The notes: generated by a model from the letters alone, not told the origin. 35,851 bases of DNA from Bacillota bacterium (GCA_012523785.1 JAAYTH010000031.1:1-35851); one strand, 5' to 3'; shown: positions 7,904 to 17,605, counted from the stretch's first letter. A program made the numbers and translations.

Positions 7904-9303
7904 CATTGCCTTTTACTGTTGGGGATGCCGTCCGGGTTACCGGTGGGGTACTATTGTCGGGTGACAGGGAGAAGGAAATCACAGGTATTTCCCTTGATTC
8001 ACGACAGACAAAGCCGGGGGATTTATTCGTTGCCCTTAGGGGTGAACGGGTCGATGGGCATAGTTTTGTCCAGGATGCGCTAAAAAAGGGTGCAACGGCT
8101 GCTCTTATCCAACAGGAGGTTCTGATCGGGGAAAATACTGCCGTCCTGCAGGTGGATAATTGCCAAGAGACATTGTTGGAATTGGCAGCCTGGTATCGCC
8201 GCCGCTTTAATGCCGCTGCTGTTGCTATTACCGGCAGTACGGGAAAAACTACAGTAAAGGAAATGGTGGCGGCTGTTTTAACCCAGTCTTTTTGTGTACA
8301 TAAAAATAAAGGAAATTACAATACAGAAATTGGCGTTCCCCTGACAATATTCGAACTGCGGCCAGAGCAAGATATTGCCGTCTTGGAAATGGGGATGCGG
8401 GGGCTGGGCCAAATTCGCCGCCTGGCCCAGGTAGCCGCCCCCGAGATCGGGGTCATAACAAATATCGGTTTAACCCACCTCGAGTTGCTGGAAACGGTTG
8501 AAAATATTGCCCGGGCCAAGGGCGAGCTCCTGGAGGAATTACCCGCCGCCGGGATAGCCATCCTGGATGGTGATGATCCAAGGCTACGGCAATTGGGCCG
8601 GGACTTTGCCGGGCGGGTTATTTTTTATGGCCTTGGGGATGGAAATGATTTCAGGGCTTTAAATATTCGCAGCCACAAAGAGCAGGGAATTAGTTTTACA
8701 GTTAGTACCCCCCAGGGGGCGGGGGAGATGGTATTACCCCTGCCGGGGCGCCATAATGCTGTAAATGCCTTGGCTGCACTGGCGGTGGGACACTGCTTTG
8801 GGATGGCACTTTCGGATATGGCCCCGGGGCTCAAAAAAATGCAGCCAGCTGCCATGCGCCTCAATATTTCTAAAACCCCGGCCGGGATAACAATTATCAA
8901 TGATGCCTATAATGCCAACCCCACCTCTATGCAGAGTGGCCTTCTGACGCTGATGGAGCTGAAGGGGCCCGGACGGGCCGTTGCCGTATTGGGCGATATG
9001 TTGGAGCTGGGACCAGCTGCTGCCCAAGCCCATCGGGAAGTGGGGGGAATGGCAGCCGAGTTGGGGGTAGATTTACTATTAACTATAGGGACTTGGAAAG
9101 ATGAAGTACTGGCCGGTGCCCGGGAAGGGGACATGTCCCGGGAGAATTGCCGGGCCTGGAGCAATAAAGAAGATCTAGTGGCCTTTTTACAAGAATGGCT
9201 AGGGCCCGGGGATGCGGTTTTGGTCAAGGCATCCCGGGGACTGCAATTGGAAGATATAGCTGCAGAATTAAGCCGCCTAGGTGATGATGTATCCGGAGGT
9301 TAG
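7897..9303 (+). CDS. murF: UDP-MurNAc-tripeptide:D-Ala-D-Ala ligase MurF
   Basis: Adds D-alanyl-D-alanine to the UDP-MurNAc tripeptide in the cytoplasm, completing the pentapeptide precursor. The 468-aa protein shows a MurF N-terminal domain (ISLDSRQTKPGDLFVAL), the ATP-binding ITGSTGKTTVKEM, KNKGNYNTEIGVPLT, the ITNIGLTHLE motif, LPGRHNAVNALAA, and NDAYNANPTSM followed by LGDMLELG. These are the standard Mur ligase and MurF signatures. The start overlaps the end of murE and the stop is four bases before mraY, so translation of the three is closely coupled. Confidence 0.96.
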   Translation: MLTLPFTVGDAVRVTGGVLLSGDREKEITGISLDSRQTKPGDLFVALRGERVDGHSFVQDALKKGATAALIQQEVLIGENTAVLQVDNCQETLLELAAWYRRRFNAAAVAITGSTGKTTVKEMVAAVLTQSFCVHKNKGNYNTEIGVPLTIFELRPEQDIAVLEMGMRGLGQIRRLAQVAAPEIGVITNIGLTHLELLETVENIARAKGELLEELPAAGIAILDGDDPRLRQLGRDFAGRVIFYGLGDGNDFRALNIRSHKEQGISFTVSTPQGAGEMVLPLPGRHNAVNALAALAVGHCFGMALSDMAPGLKKMQPAAMRLNISKTPAGITIINDAYNANPTSMQSGLLTLMELKGPGRAVAVLGDMLELGPAAAQAHREVGGMAAELGVDLLLTIGTWKDEVLAGAREGDMSRENCRAWSNKEDLVAFLQEWLGPGDAVLVKASRGLQLEDIAAELSRLGDDVSGG

Positions 9304-9307
9304 GATA

Positions 9308-10270
9308 ATGTACAGCCAAATTATTTTCGCAGCCGTCAGTGCCTTTCTTCTTTGTACGGGCCTGGGGCCTTTAGCCATATTCTATTTGCAGCGGTTGAAG
9401 GTGGGCCAGAACATACGGGATCAGGGGCCCCGGCGACATCAAGCAAAGGCCGGAACACCGACCATGGGTGGTTTAGTAATTATTTTTGCCTTTACTTTAG
9501 CGACCCTGTATTTTGCCCCTAAAAATGCCTTTACCTTCTTGGCCCTGGGGTTTACCGTAGGCTATGGAATTTTGGGTTTTTGGGATGATTTTAAAAAAAT
9601 AGCCCTGGACAATTCCCTGGGGTTGCGGGCCCGGGAAAAACTCTTGGGGCAATTCGGCTTAGCGGCTGTTTTGGCCTTGTGGGTAATGGGGCCGGCTGGG
9701 TTAGGGACCTGGATCCTCCTGCCTATTGTGGGGACCCGCCTGGAGCTGGGCTATTTGTATATACCCTTTGTACTGTTGCTGATTGTCTTTGTTTCCAATG
9801 CCGTCAATCTTACCGATGGCTTGGACGGTTTGGCCGCCGGGACTACTTCTATTGCCCTCTTGGCCTATATTCCCATTACCCTTGCCCAGGGGCGTTTGGA
9901 ATTGGCTGTATTTGCCGGATCGGTGGCCGGTGCATGCCTGGGCTTTTTGTGGTTTAATAGCTACCCGGCCCAGATCTTTATGGGGGATACTGGCTCGCTG
10001 GCCCTGGGTGGTGCCTTGACCAGTATTGCAGTTTTAACCAAGACGGAATTGTGGCTGGTAATTATCGGCGGAATTTTCGTTTTGGAAGGGTTATCGGTCA
10101 TTATCCAGGTAATTTTCTATAGACTTACAGGAGGAAGAGTATTTCGCATGAGTCCTATCCATCACCACTTTGAATTATCGGGCTGGCCGGAAAACCGGGT
10201 GGTGACCAGGTTTTGGATCATGGGGGTTGTTTTGGCCCTCTTTGGGATTGGGGTATGCTATTACTCCTGA
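9308..10270 (+). CDS. mraY: Phospho-MurNAc-pentapeptide transferase MraY
   Basis: Integral membrane enzyme that transfers phospho-MurNAc-pentapeptide to undecaprenyl phosphate, making lipid I. The 320-aa protein is strongly hydrophobic with about ten membrane segments. It contains RRHQAKAGTPTMGG, GFWDDFKK with the catalytic-region aspartates, NAVNLTDGLDGLAAG, FMGDTGSLALGG and the histidine motif SPIHHHFELSGWPE. The ATG at 9308 has GGAGGT seven bases upstream inside the end of murF; the upstream ATG 9281 would overlap murF and lacks such a site. Confidence 0.97.
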   Translation: MYSQIIFAAVSAFLLCTGLGPLAIFYLQRLKVGQNIRDQGPRRHQAKAGTPTMGGLVIIFAFTLATLYFAPKNAFTFLALGFTVGYGILGFWDDFKKIALDNSLGLRAREKLLGQFGLAAVLALWVMGPAGLGTWILLPIVGTRLELGYLYIPFVLLLIVFVSNAVNLTDGLDGLAAGTTSIALLAYIPITLAQGRLELAVFAGSVAGACLGFLWFNSYPAQIFMGDTGSLALGGALTSIAVLTKTELWLVIIGGIFVLEGLSVIIQVIFYRLTGGRVFRMSPIHHHFELSGWPENRVVTRFWIMGVVLALFGIGVCYYS

Positions 10271-10305
10271 GCCAGCACGGGCATGGGGGAAGGCAGTGAA
10301 GACAG

Positions 10306-11682
10306 ATGGAGATAAATGGGGAGAAGGTTGTTGTCCTGGGGCTGGGTAAAAGTGGAATTGCGGCCGCCCGCTTTTTAAAGAGGCTGGGGGCCCGGGTTGT
10401 GGCTTCGGATGCCAAGCCCCAAGAGCAACTAAAGGGAATTAGATCCCTCGGGGAAGAGGGAATAGAGTTGGTTTTGGGGAAACATCCCCTGGAAATGCTT
10501 AGGGGTGCCGTCCTGGTGGTCGTGAGCCCGGGAGTTCCGGATTCAATACCTTTCCTCCAAGAAGCCCGCCGGAGGGGTATACAAATATGGAGTGAAATTG
10601 AATTAGCTTACCGCTTTTGCCAGGCTCCTTTTATTGCTATTACAGGTGCCAATGGCAAAACCACCACTACTGCTTGGCTGGGAGAGATGCTGGTGGCCGG
10701 GGGCAAAGAGGTGCTGGTGGCTGGCAATATCGGTATCCCCTTGACAGCTGAAGTTGAAAAGGCCAGGGCAGCCCACCTGCTGGTGGTGGAAGTATCCAGT
10801 TTTCAATTGGAGGGCATTAAAAAATTTCGCCCTTGGATGGCGGCATTACTAAACTTAACCGCCGATCACCTTGATCGTCATGGCAACTTTACTGCCTATG
10901 CTGCGGCTAAAGGGCGTATTTTTGCCAATCAGGGCCCGGATGATTATTGTATTTTAAATGCCGATGATGAGGAGGTACGGCGATTTAGCAAAAAGGTGCG
11001 GGGCCAGATCTACTGGTTTAGCAGCCATAGGGAGTTATCCCGGGGGGCATTTATCCGCCATGGAACCCTCATAATTCAAGACGGGGGGAATTGCTATGAG
11101 CTCTGTCCGGTTGAAAAGTTGGCCTTGCCGGGTGAACATAACCAGGAGAATGCCCTGGCGGCAGCTTTGATGGCCCATCTGGCCGGAGTGCCGGCCCGGG
11201 TCCTGGGCCATGTATTAAGAAACTTCTCCGGTGTGGCCCATCGTTGTGAAACCGTGGCGGAAATAGCCGGGATCCGCTTTGTAAATGATTCCAAAGGAAC
11301 TAATCCAGAAGCAACTATCAGGGCCCTTGAGGCTTTCGGACAGCCAATTATTCTAATCGCGGGGGGGAGGGCCAAGGGAAGTGATTTTACCCAGCTGGCC
11401 CGGGTGATCAAAAAAAAGGTGAAAAAGGTGATTCTTTTGGGTGAGGCGGCTCCTCTGTTGCGCCAGGCATTGTCTAATGTGGGCTACCAAAGTGTACTTG
11501 AGGTTCCCTCCCTGGAGGCTGCCGTAGGTGAGGCTTTTGTTGGGGCCATCCCGGGGGATTGTATTCTTTTGTCACCGGCCTGTGCCAGTTGGGATATGTT
11601 TACTAGTTTTGAAGAGCGGGGAGAGGTTTTTAAGGAGCTAGTTGCACAGTTGGGGAGGGGAGCCGATGAAAAAAAAGCCTAG
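10306..11682 (+). CDS. murD: UDP-MurNAc-L-alanine:D-glutamate ligase MurD
   Basis: Cytoplasmic Mur ligase that adds D-glutamate to UDP-MurNAc-L-Ala. The 458-aa protein has an N-terminal Rossmann-like UDP-binding domain (VVLGLGKSGIAAARFLKRLG, VVSPGVP), the ATP-binding ITGANGKTTTTAWLG, EVSSFQLEG, LNLTADHLDRHG, and a C-terminal domain with FVNDSKGTNPEATIRAL, LIAGGRAKGSDF and LLSPACASWDMF. All are characteristic MurD motifs. It overlaps ftsW by 17 bases, consistent with one polycistronic message. Confidence 0.97.
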   Translation: MEINGEKVVVLGLGKSGIAAARFLKRLGARVVASDAKPQEQLKGIRSLGEEGIELVLGKHPLEMLRGAVLVVVSPGVPDSIPFLQEARRRGIQIWSEIELAYRFCQAPFIAITGANGKTTTTAWLGEMLVAGGKEVLVAGNIGIPLTAEVEKARAAHLLVVEVSSFQLEGIKKFRPWMAALLNLTADHLDRHGNFTAYAAAKGRIFANQGPDDYCILNADDEEVRRFSKKVRGQIYWFSSHRELSRGAFIRHGTLIIQDGGNCYELCPVEKLALPGEHNQENALAAALMAHLAGVPARVLGHVLRNFSGVAHRCETVAEIAGIRFVNDSKGTNPEATIRALEAFGQPIILIAGGRAKGSDFTQLARVIKKKVKKVILLGEAAPLLRQALSNVGYQSVLEVPSLEAAVGEAFVGAIPGDCILLSPACASWDMFTSFEERGEVFKELVAQLGRGADEKKA

Positions 11683-12769
11683 TGCCCCGGACTTTATCAT
11701 TTTTTTTGCCGCTGTGACTTTATTGGGGGTTGGTGTCGTCATGGTTTTTAGTGCCAGTTCGGTGACGGCGGCTGGATTACGGGAAGATGCCTATTATTAT
11801 TTAAAAAGGCAGGCCTTGTGGGCTGGTTTGGGCATCATTGCCATGGTAATCTTTATGAACATTAATTACAGGGTTTGGCGCCGGACCGGTAAGTTGGTTC
11901 TACTTATAACAATTATTATGCTGCTTTTGGTATTGGTACCAGAATTGGGCAAGGAAGGCCTAGGTGCCCGCCGCTGGTTAGAATTAGGGCCCATCAATGT
12001 GCAACCATCGGAGATTGCCAAGCTATCTCTGGTGATTTTTCTAGCCGGTTATCTGGCCAACAAAGGTGAGGGCATAAGGGAATTTTGGGAGGGCCTTTTT
12101 CCCGCCCTGATACTGATGGGGGGAACCTTTATCTTGATTTTGAAACAACCGGATCTAGGGACGGCGGCGGCCCTCACCGGGACCTTGGCTTTGATGCTGT
12201 TTTCTGCCGGAGCGAAATTTAGCCATTTGCTAGGACTTGGTCTGGTGGCCGCACCGGGAATATATTTGGCTATTGTTAGTAAAGAATATCGAGCCAGTCG
12301 TTTCCTATCCTTCCTGGATCCGGAGGCGGATCCCCTGGGTTCGGGATATCATCTTATCCAATCCCTTTATGCCCTGGGTTCCGGAGGTCCGGTGGGGTTG
12401 GGTTTAGGACGGAGCCGGCAAAAGTGGTATTATCTGCCGGAGCGCCATACGGATTTTATCTTTGCCATTATCGGGGAGGAATTAGGGTTTTTGGGGGCGG
12501 TTTTTGTCCTCTTGCTTTTTCTTCTTTTTGCCTGGCGCGGTTTTAGAATTGCCATCACTGCCCCAGACAATTTTGGCAGCCTCTTGGCGGTGGGGATTAC
12601 CACCATGATCAGCTTACAGGCCCTTGTCAACATAGGGGTGGTAACTGGTTCTTTGCCCATCACTGGTATACCTCTTCCCCTCATAAGCTATGGAGGTTCT
12701 TCGCTTTTGCCTTCCCTGGCGGGGATTGGTATTCTTTTAAATATCTCCCGTTATAGTCAGATTAGTTGA
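11666..12769 (+). CDS. ftsW: SEDS peptidoglycan glycosyltransferase FtsW
   Basis: Multi-pass membrane glycosyltransferase of the SEDS family that polymerises lipid II at the division septum together with a class B PBP, here probably the SpoVD-type protein encoded at 4088-6178. The 367-aa product has about ten membrane segments. Family signatures are MVFSASS near the N-terminus, GARRWLELGPINVQPSEIAK, LKQPDLGTA, the loop FLDPEADPLGSGYHLIQSLYA, GLGRSRQKWYYLPERHTDFIF and PLPLISYGGSSLL. The start at 11666 is preceded by a G-rich GGGGAGGGG site within the end of murD. The alternative upstream ATG 11642 lacks a clear ribosome site. Confidence 0.95.
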   Translation: MKKKPSAPDFIIFFAAVTLLGVGVVMVFSASSVTAAGLREDAYYYLKRQALWAGLGIIAMVIFMNINYRVWRRTGKLVLLITIIMLLLVLVPELGKEGLGARRWLELGPINVQPSEIAKLSLVIFLAGYLANKGEGIREFWEGLFPALILMGGTFILILKQPDLGTAAALTGTLALMLFSAGAKFSHLLGLGLVAAPGIYLAIVSKEYRASRFLSFLDPEADPLGSGYHLIQSLYALGSGGPVGLGLGRSRQKWYYLPERHTDFIFAIIGEELGFLGAVFVLLLFLLFAWRGFRIAITAPDNFGSLLAVGITTMISLQALVNIGVVTGSLPITGIPLPLISYGGSSLLPSLAGIGILLNISRYSQIS

Positions 12770-12781
12770 GGGGGAATCTTA

Positions 12782-13897
12782 GTGCGTGTTTTATTTACCG
12801 GCGGCGGTACGGGGGGACACATATATCCTGCCCTTACCTTGGCGGCAGCTCTACAAAAAAGGAATTATTCCCTTCTTTATGTGGGCACAGCTGGGGGCTT
12901 AGAACAGGAACTTGTTCCCCGGTCTGGCCTTACCCTGCGTACTATTTCAGTATCCGGCCTTGAACGGCGCTTTACCTATAAGAACCTAGTGGCATTTTTC
13001 CGTTTGACCAAAGGTCTTTGCCAGGCCTATCAAATATTAAGGGAATTTGGCCCCCAGGTGGTTGTAGGCACCGGTGGTTATGTAAGTGTACCGGTTGTTT
13101 TTATAGCTTCCCGGCTGGGGGTACCGACATTGATCCATGAACAGAATGCTCTACCCGGATTGGCAAACCGCTTTCTCTCTCGTTTTGTCCGGATGGTTGC
13201 GGTGACCTATGAAGAATCGCGGCACTATTTTCCCCGGGCCGATCACCTGATGGTGACTGGCAATCCCGTGCGGGAGGAAATATTAAACCTAACCCGTAAG
13301 GAGGGGAGAATTAGCCTCGGCATCGAGGAAGGGAAACAGTTGCTTCTGGTCTTTGGGGGCAGCAGGGGAGCCCGTCCCATCAATGAGGCCATGCTAAAGG
13401 CCCTTCCAATCCTAGGGGAGCAGCCGGGGCTATTCATCTATTTTATTACCGGCGCCAAGGATTATGAATATGTGCGGCAAAGATTAGGCCCGGGCATAGG
13501 AAAGGAAAATATGGGAAATATTATAATTGAACCCTATTTGTATGATATGCCGGCCGGCTTGGCTGCCGCCGATCTGGTGGTGGCCCGGGCCGGGGCAACT
13601 ACATTGGCAGAACTCACTGCCCGGGGTATTCCTGCTGTCCTCATTCCGTCACCATATGTCACTGGCAATCACCAGGAAAAAAACGCCAGATTATTGGAGC
13701 GGCAGGGGGCAGCTGTTGTAATGCCGGAAAAGAAACTCACAGGCCCTTCCCTGGCTGAGAAGGCCAGGGAAATCTTACAAAACCCTCCTTTACTTCAACA
13801 AATGAGGAAAAATAGCTATAATCTTGGTAAAAGGGAGGCCAGGGAAGAGCTGCTGTCACTTATTTATAAGCTGGCCCTTGAGAACAAGGGGGGCTGA
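12782..13897 (+). CDS. murG: Lipid II-forming GlcNAc transferase MurG
   Basis: Peripheral membrane glycosyltransferase (GT28) that adds GlcNAc from UDP-GlcNAc to lipid I, making lipid II. The 371-aa protein starts with the glycine-rich FTGGGTGGHIYPALTLA, and has VVGTGGYVSVPVV, IHEQNALPGLANRFLSR, the GNPVREE motif, FGGSRGARPINEAM, and a C-terminal donor-binding region ARAGATTLAELTARGIPAVLIP. It uses a GTG start at 12782, with a GAGGGGGA site about five bases upstream and 12 bases after ftsW ends. Confidence 0.97.
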   Translation: MRVLFTGGGTGGHIYPALTLAAALQKRNYSLLYVGTAGGLEQELVPRSGLTLRTISVSGLERRFTYKNLVAFFRLTKGLCQAYQILREFGPQVVVGTGGYVSVPVVFIASRLGVPTLIHEQNALPGLANRFLSRFVRMVAVTYEESRHYFPRADHLMVTGNPVREEILNLTRKEGRISLGIEEGKQLLLVFGGSRGARPINEAMLKALPILGEQPGLFIYFITGAKDYEYVRQRLGPGIGKENMGNIIIEPYLYDMPAGLAAADLVVARAGATTLAELTARGIPAVLIPSPYVTGNHQEKNARLLERQGAAVVMPEKKLTGPSLAEKAREILQNPPLLQQMRKNSYNLGKREAREELLSLIYKLALENKGG

Positions 13898-13999
13898 GGG
13901 AGCAAATCTCTTGTGTAACACTTCCCATTCCCTGGGCATAACATGGTGATACATGGTCCATTCCTTATAACATTCATTCTACTATTTTGTGGGGAGGAG

Positions 14000-15382
14000 A
14001 TGACAAAGGTGCTATGTCCGGAAGGTCATATTCATTTCGTGGGAATTGGCGGTGCAGGTATGAGTGCCATTGCCAAGGTATTATTAGAAATGGGTTATAC
14101 TATTAGTGGGTCTGATATAAAACCCTCCGGTACTACTAAACGCTTGGGGGATATGGGCGCAGTTATCCATATTGGCCATAGGAAAGAAAACCTCAACTCC
14201 CCGGATTTACTTGTAGTTTCCTCTGCAATTCCGGGAGCTAATGTGGAAGTGGTAACTGCCCAGGAATTAGGGATACCTGTACTTCAGAGGGGCGAAATGC
14301 TTGCCCACCTGATGGATATGAAACAAGGTATTGCTGTGGCAGGCAGTCATGGTAAGACAACGACTACTTCGATGATATCATTGTTGTTGGAAAAAAACGG
14401 CCTGGACCCCACGGTCCTCATTGGCGGTGAACTAAATGATATCGGTGGCAATGCCAAGCTGGGTAACGGAGAATATTTAGTTGCAGAGGCAGATGAAAGT
14501 GATGGCTCTTTCCTTCGTTTAAACCCTAGGATTGCCGTGGTTACCAACATTGAAAATGAGCACTTAGATTATTATGGTACTGAAGAAAAAATAGTTGAGG
14601 CCTTTGCCAGCTTTATGGCGGCGGTGAAGGAAGAAGGGTTTGCAGTACTATGCACAGATAGTTATTATATGAAGAATATTACCAGTGCTTGCAAGGCGCG
14701 GATTATCACCTATGCCCTCCACAACCAAGATGCCGACCTGACGGCCCGGAATATCACCGTCTCCGGAATGGGCTCTAAATGTAGTGTCTATGATAAGGAT
14801 GGGGAATTGGGGGAATTGGTCCTTAATGTCCCGGGGGAATATAATATTGCCAACAGTTTGGCTGCGGTTGCCATTGGATTAGAATTGGGCCTTTCCTTTC
14901 CCCAAATATCCGGGGCTTTGAAAACCTTCGGGGGAGTCCACCGGCGTTTTGAATTGATTGGGGAAGTCGATGGGATTAGTATAGTGGATGATTATGGGCA
15001 CCATCCCACAGAGATTTCCGCCACCCTTAGGGCGGCTAGACAGGGTAATTTCAATCGAATTATTGCTGTTTTCCAACCCCATCGGTACACGAGGACCAAG
15101 TTTCTTTATAAGGAGTTTGGTCGAGCCTTTGCTGATGCCGATGAGGTGATAGTCACGGATATATATTCTGCCGGTGAAAAACCCCTTCCGGGGATCACCG
15201 GGGCCCTTATCGCCCAAAATATCGTCGATCCGGAACATAAGAAAGTAAAATTTATGGCTGATATGGATTCTGTACCCCGTTATCTAGGGGGGAGGGTAAA
15301 AAAGGGTGACTTGGTGTTGACCCTAGGGGCTGGTGATGTGTGGAAGATGGGTAAAAAACTTGTTGAGTATTTGCAAGCATAG
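14000..15382 (+). CDS. murC: UDP-MurNAc:L-alanine ligase MurC
   Basis: First Mur ligase of precursor synthesis; adds L-alanine to UDP-MurNAc. Motifs in order are HFVGIGGAGMSAIAKVLLE, ISGSDIKPS, VVSSAIP, the ATP-binding VAGSHGKTTTTSMISLLLE, AEADESDGSFL, VVTNIENEHLDYYG, DDYGHHPTEISATL and FQPHRYTRTKFL. The reading frame is open upstream to ATG 13943, but that stretch (14 hydrophobic residues) is not family-like. GGGGAGGAG at 13991-13999 serves either ATG 14000 (close) or GTG 14009 (nine bases; product begins just before HIHFVGIGG). I list 14000; 14009 is nearly as likely. Confidence 0.95.
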   Translation: MTKVLCPEGHIHFVGIGGAGMSAIAKVLLEMGYTISGSDIKPSGTTKRLGDMGAVIHIGHRKENLNSPDLLVVSSAIPGANVEVVTAQELGIPVLQRGEMLAHLMDMKQGIAVAGSHGKTTTTSMISLLLEKNGLDPTVLIGGELNDIGGNAKLGNGEYLVAEADESDGSFLRLNPRIAVVTNIENEHLDYYGTEEKIVEAFASFMAAVKEEGFAVLCTDSYYMKNITSACKARIITYALHNQDADLTARNITVSGMGSKCSVYDKDGELGELVLNVPGEYNIANSLAAVAIGLELGLSFPQISGALKTFGGVHRRFELIGEVDGISIVDDYGHHPTEISATLRAARQGNFNRIIAVFQPHRYTRTKFLYKEFGRAFADADEVIVTDIYSAGEKPLPGITGALIAQNIVDPEHKKVKFMADMDSVPRYLGGRVKKGDLVLTLGAGDVWKMGKKLVEYLQA

Positions 15383-15436
15383 TGGTGGCCTATTGGCAGT
15401 TATTTCTAGTACCGGGCAATGTGTGGGGGGAATGCA

Positions 15437-16246
15437 GTGGCTAAGAAGGGAGGAGAAGTAATACCATTTAAACCGCGCCGGAGGGGCCCGGTAGTATTGC
15501 GCTGGCTCCTTACGGTGGGTATTCTTACTCTACTGGTGGGGATATCATTATTACATATTCCTATTTTTACCCTCCGGGAGATAGAGGTTGTGGGTAATGC
15601 AAGTTTGAGCACTGAGGATGTGATCCGCCTGTCGACATTGGAAGTGGGTACAAATCTCTTCCGCCTGAGGACAGGGCAGCTGCGGGAATGGCTCAAGGTT
15701 TCCCCCTGGGTAAAGGAGGTTTCCATAAGGAGGGTTTTGCCGGATAAACTATCTATAGAGATAGAGGAAAGGGTGCCTTATTTCCTGGTTCCCTACTACA
15801 CATCTTTTTTAGAAGTGGCCGCCGATGGCACTATTCTCTGTCCCGCTAGTGCTGATTTAAAGGATGTCCCATTGCCGATCCTGACGGGTTTGAAAATAGA
15901 AGACCCTGTGCTGCCCGGGCAATCTCTGCATTGCCGGGAGTGGGACAGCCTCATCAGTGTCATGGAGGGTATTCCATCTGATTTTCCCCTAGTAATTGTG
16001 GAGGTGCATTTATCACGTGATAAGGAGTTGGTGTTTTATACCAGTGAAGGTATCCAAATTCTATTTGGACAAGCCGTTGACATTGCACAAAAGATTGCTT
16101 TAATACATAATACTTGCCAGGAAATAGATGACCCCCTGCAGACGATCAATGTGCGAAGTGGGGAAAGGGTCCATGTATTACTAAAACAATATGGTTCTGA
16201 AACCAGGGGGGACTTTTCTCCTGATCTTGGCAAAAATAATACTTAA
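15437..16246 (+). CDS. ftsQ: FtsQ/DivIB division protein with POTRA domain
   Basis: A bitopic divisome protein that bridges the FtsL/DivIC pair to septal synthases. The protein is about 269 aa with a short basic cytoplasmic tail (KKGGEVIPFKPRRRG), one transmembrane segment at about 19-40, and a POTRA domain starting at FTLREIEVVGNASLSTEDV and covering SPWVKEVSIRRVLPDKLSIEIEERVP. A beta domain follows. GTG 15437 has a G-rich site at 15425-15430; ATG 15419 is an alternative that lacks one. It is followed by 131 bases without a gene and then ftsZ. In many Firmicutes ftsA or other genes lie at this junction; none fits here. Confidence 0.9.
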   Translation: MAKKGGEVIPFKPRRRGPVVLRWLLTVGILTLLVGISLLHIPIFTLREIEVVGNASLSTEDVIRLSTLEVGTNLFRLRTGQLREWLKVSPWVKEVSIRRVLPDKLSIEIEERVPYFLVPYYTSFLEVAADGTILCPASADLKDVPLPILTGLKIEDPVLPGQSLHCREWDSLISVMEGIPSDFPLVIVEVHLSRDKELVFYTSEGIQILFGQAVDIAQKIALIHNTCQEIDDPLQTINVRSGERVHVLLKQYGSETRGDFSPDLGKNNT

Positions 16247-16377
16247 AAAAAGGAAAACTTTTGCTGGTGTTGAATTACCAGGTAACGACTACATTAGCCA
16301 AGGGCAATCTATCTTTTATTTGCTTAGATAATAATGATGGGTTTGGCAGGTACTAATGATAAGGGAGGGAAGGGGTT

Positions 16378-17421
16378 ATGTTGGAATTTGAAATTGAAAT
16401 GGAAAATTACGCCGAAATCAAGGTGGTTGGTGTGGGCGGTGGAGGCAATAATGCCATCAACCGGATGATAGCGGCTAACCTCAAGGGAGTAGATTTTCTT
16501 TCGGTAAACACCGATGCCCAAGCACTATTACTATCTGATGCCAATCAAAAAATTCAAATTGGGGAAAAATTGACCAAGGGACTGGGGGCCGGGGCTGATC
16601 CGGAGATTGGCAAAAAGGCGGCAGAAGAAAGTAGGGAGAAGCTGCAACAAGCCCTGTTAGGTGCCGATATGGTTTTTATAACTGCCGGAATGGGGGGAGG
16701 GACTGGAACCGGGGCCTGTCCCATCGTCGCCGAGTTGGCCAAGGAAGTGGGTGCACTGACGGTGGGTGTTGTGACCAAACCCTTTACCTTTGAGGGAAGA
16801 AGAAGGCAGGTTCAATCTGAAAAAGGTATTGCAGATTTGAAGGAAAAGGTAGATACTTTGATTATTATCCCCAATGATCGTCTCTTGACGGTGGTGGATA
16901 AGAAAACATCTATTATTGAGGCCTTTCGGGTTGCCGACGATGTTTTGCGCCAAGGGGTTCAGGGAATATCTGATCTCATCGCCGTACCCGGTCTAATAAA
17001 TCTTGATTTTGCCGATGTCAAGACTATAATGCATAATACCGGTTCTGCCCTTATGGGAATAGGGAGGGCCAATGGTGAAACCAGGGCTGCGGAAGCGGCC
17101 AAGATGGCCATCTCCAGCCCCCTCCTGGAGACTTCTATTGATGGTGCCAAGGGGGTCCTTTTGAATATTACCGGCGGTGAAAGCCTGGGGCTTTTTGAGG
17201 TTAATGAGGCGGCCGAAATCATTGCCAATGCCGCCGATCCCGATGCTAATATTATCTTTGGGGCGGTGATTGACGAATCCCTAGAAGAAGAGATTAAGAT
17301 AACTGTTATTGCAACAGGATTCGAACAACGGTTAGCAAAGGGAAAAAGTATGGATGGCTTAGATATTAAATCCTTTGCCAATGACACTTTGGACATTCCA
17401 GCTTTTTTACGGCGGAAATAG
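16378..17421 (+). CDS. ftsZ: Cell division GTPase FtsZ
   Basis: Tubulin-like GTPase that assembles the Z ring. The 347-aa protein has [13 protein letters not shown] near the N-terminus, the tubulin signature GGGTGTG at 106-112, and the catalytic T7-loop segment [11 protein letters not shown]. Its C-terminal conserved peptide is DIPAFLRRK, the site bound by FtsA or SepF. The linker before that peptide is very short (roughly 15 residues), shorter than in Bacillus FtsZ as I recall it. The ATG at 16378 follows a GGGAGGGAAGGGG site; ATG 16399 (MENYAEIKV) is a second in-frame possibility. It is the last gene of the dcw block; sepF, its likely membrane tether, lies about 7 kb downstream. Confidence 0.98.
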   Translation: MLEFEIEMENYAEIKVVGVGGGGNNAINRMIAANLKGVDFLSVNTDAQALLLSDANQKIQIGEKLTKGLGAGADPEIGKKAAEESREKLQQALLGADMVFITAGMGGGTGTGACPIVAELAKEVGALTVGVVTKPFTFEGRRRQVQSEKGIADLKEKVDTLIIIPNDRLLTVVDKKTSIIEAFRVADDVLRQGVQGISDLIAVPGLINLDFADVKTIMHNTGSALMGIGRANGETRAAEAAKMAISSPLLETSIDGAKGVLLNITGGESLGLFEVNEAAEIIANAADPDANIIFGAVIDESLEEEIKITVIATGFEQRLAKGKSMDGLDIKSFANDTLDIPAFLRRK

Positions 17422-17458
17422 GGGCTGGATCTGGATGTAAACTAATTGACTTCCGCGA

Positions 17459-17486
17459 TGGCAGATTGACCCCTGCCAGGGGTTTT
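17459..17486 (+). terminator. Candidate ftsZ terminator/attenuator with competing hairpins
   Basis: CCCCT-GCC-AGGGG (17470-17482) followed by TTTT can form a short terminator. The overlapping pair TGGCAG (17459-17464) and CTGCCA (17473-17478) would exclude it. The two structures share bases, so they are mutually exclusive. The T run is short and the evidence is structural only. The remainder of 17422-17605 shows only a direct repeat CCGGTAT near 17515-17535. Confidence 0.35.
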
Positions 17487-17605
17487 AATAGGGATATTAT
17501 TCAATATTACTGCCGGTATCTCCGGTATTATCCTTCTATGCTCATTTAAAATGAAGGGGGCCTAGTTTGCCGGGGAGATATGATTTGTTCGTAGAAAGAA
17601 GCCGG

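Noticed and set aside
13943-13999. N-terminal extension of MurC from an upstream ATG
   Set aside because: The extension is not family-like and the good ribosome site lies downstream of that ATG.
16247-16377. Remnant of ftsA or a promoter between ftsQ and ftsZ
   Set aside because: No frame resembles ftsA, and no -35/-10 pair with normal spacing was found.
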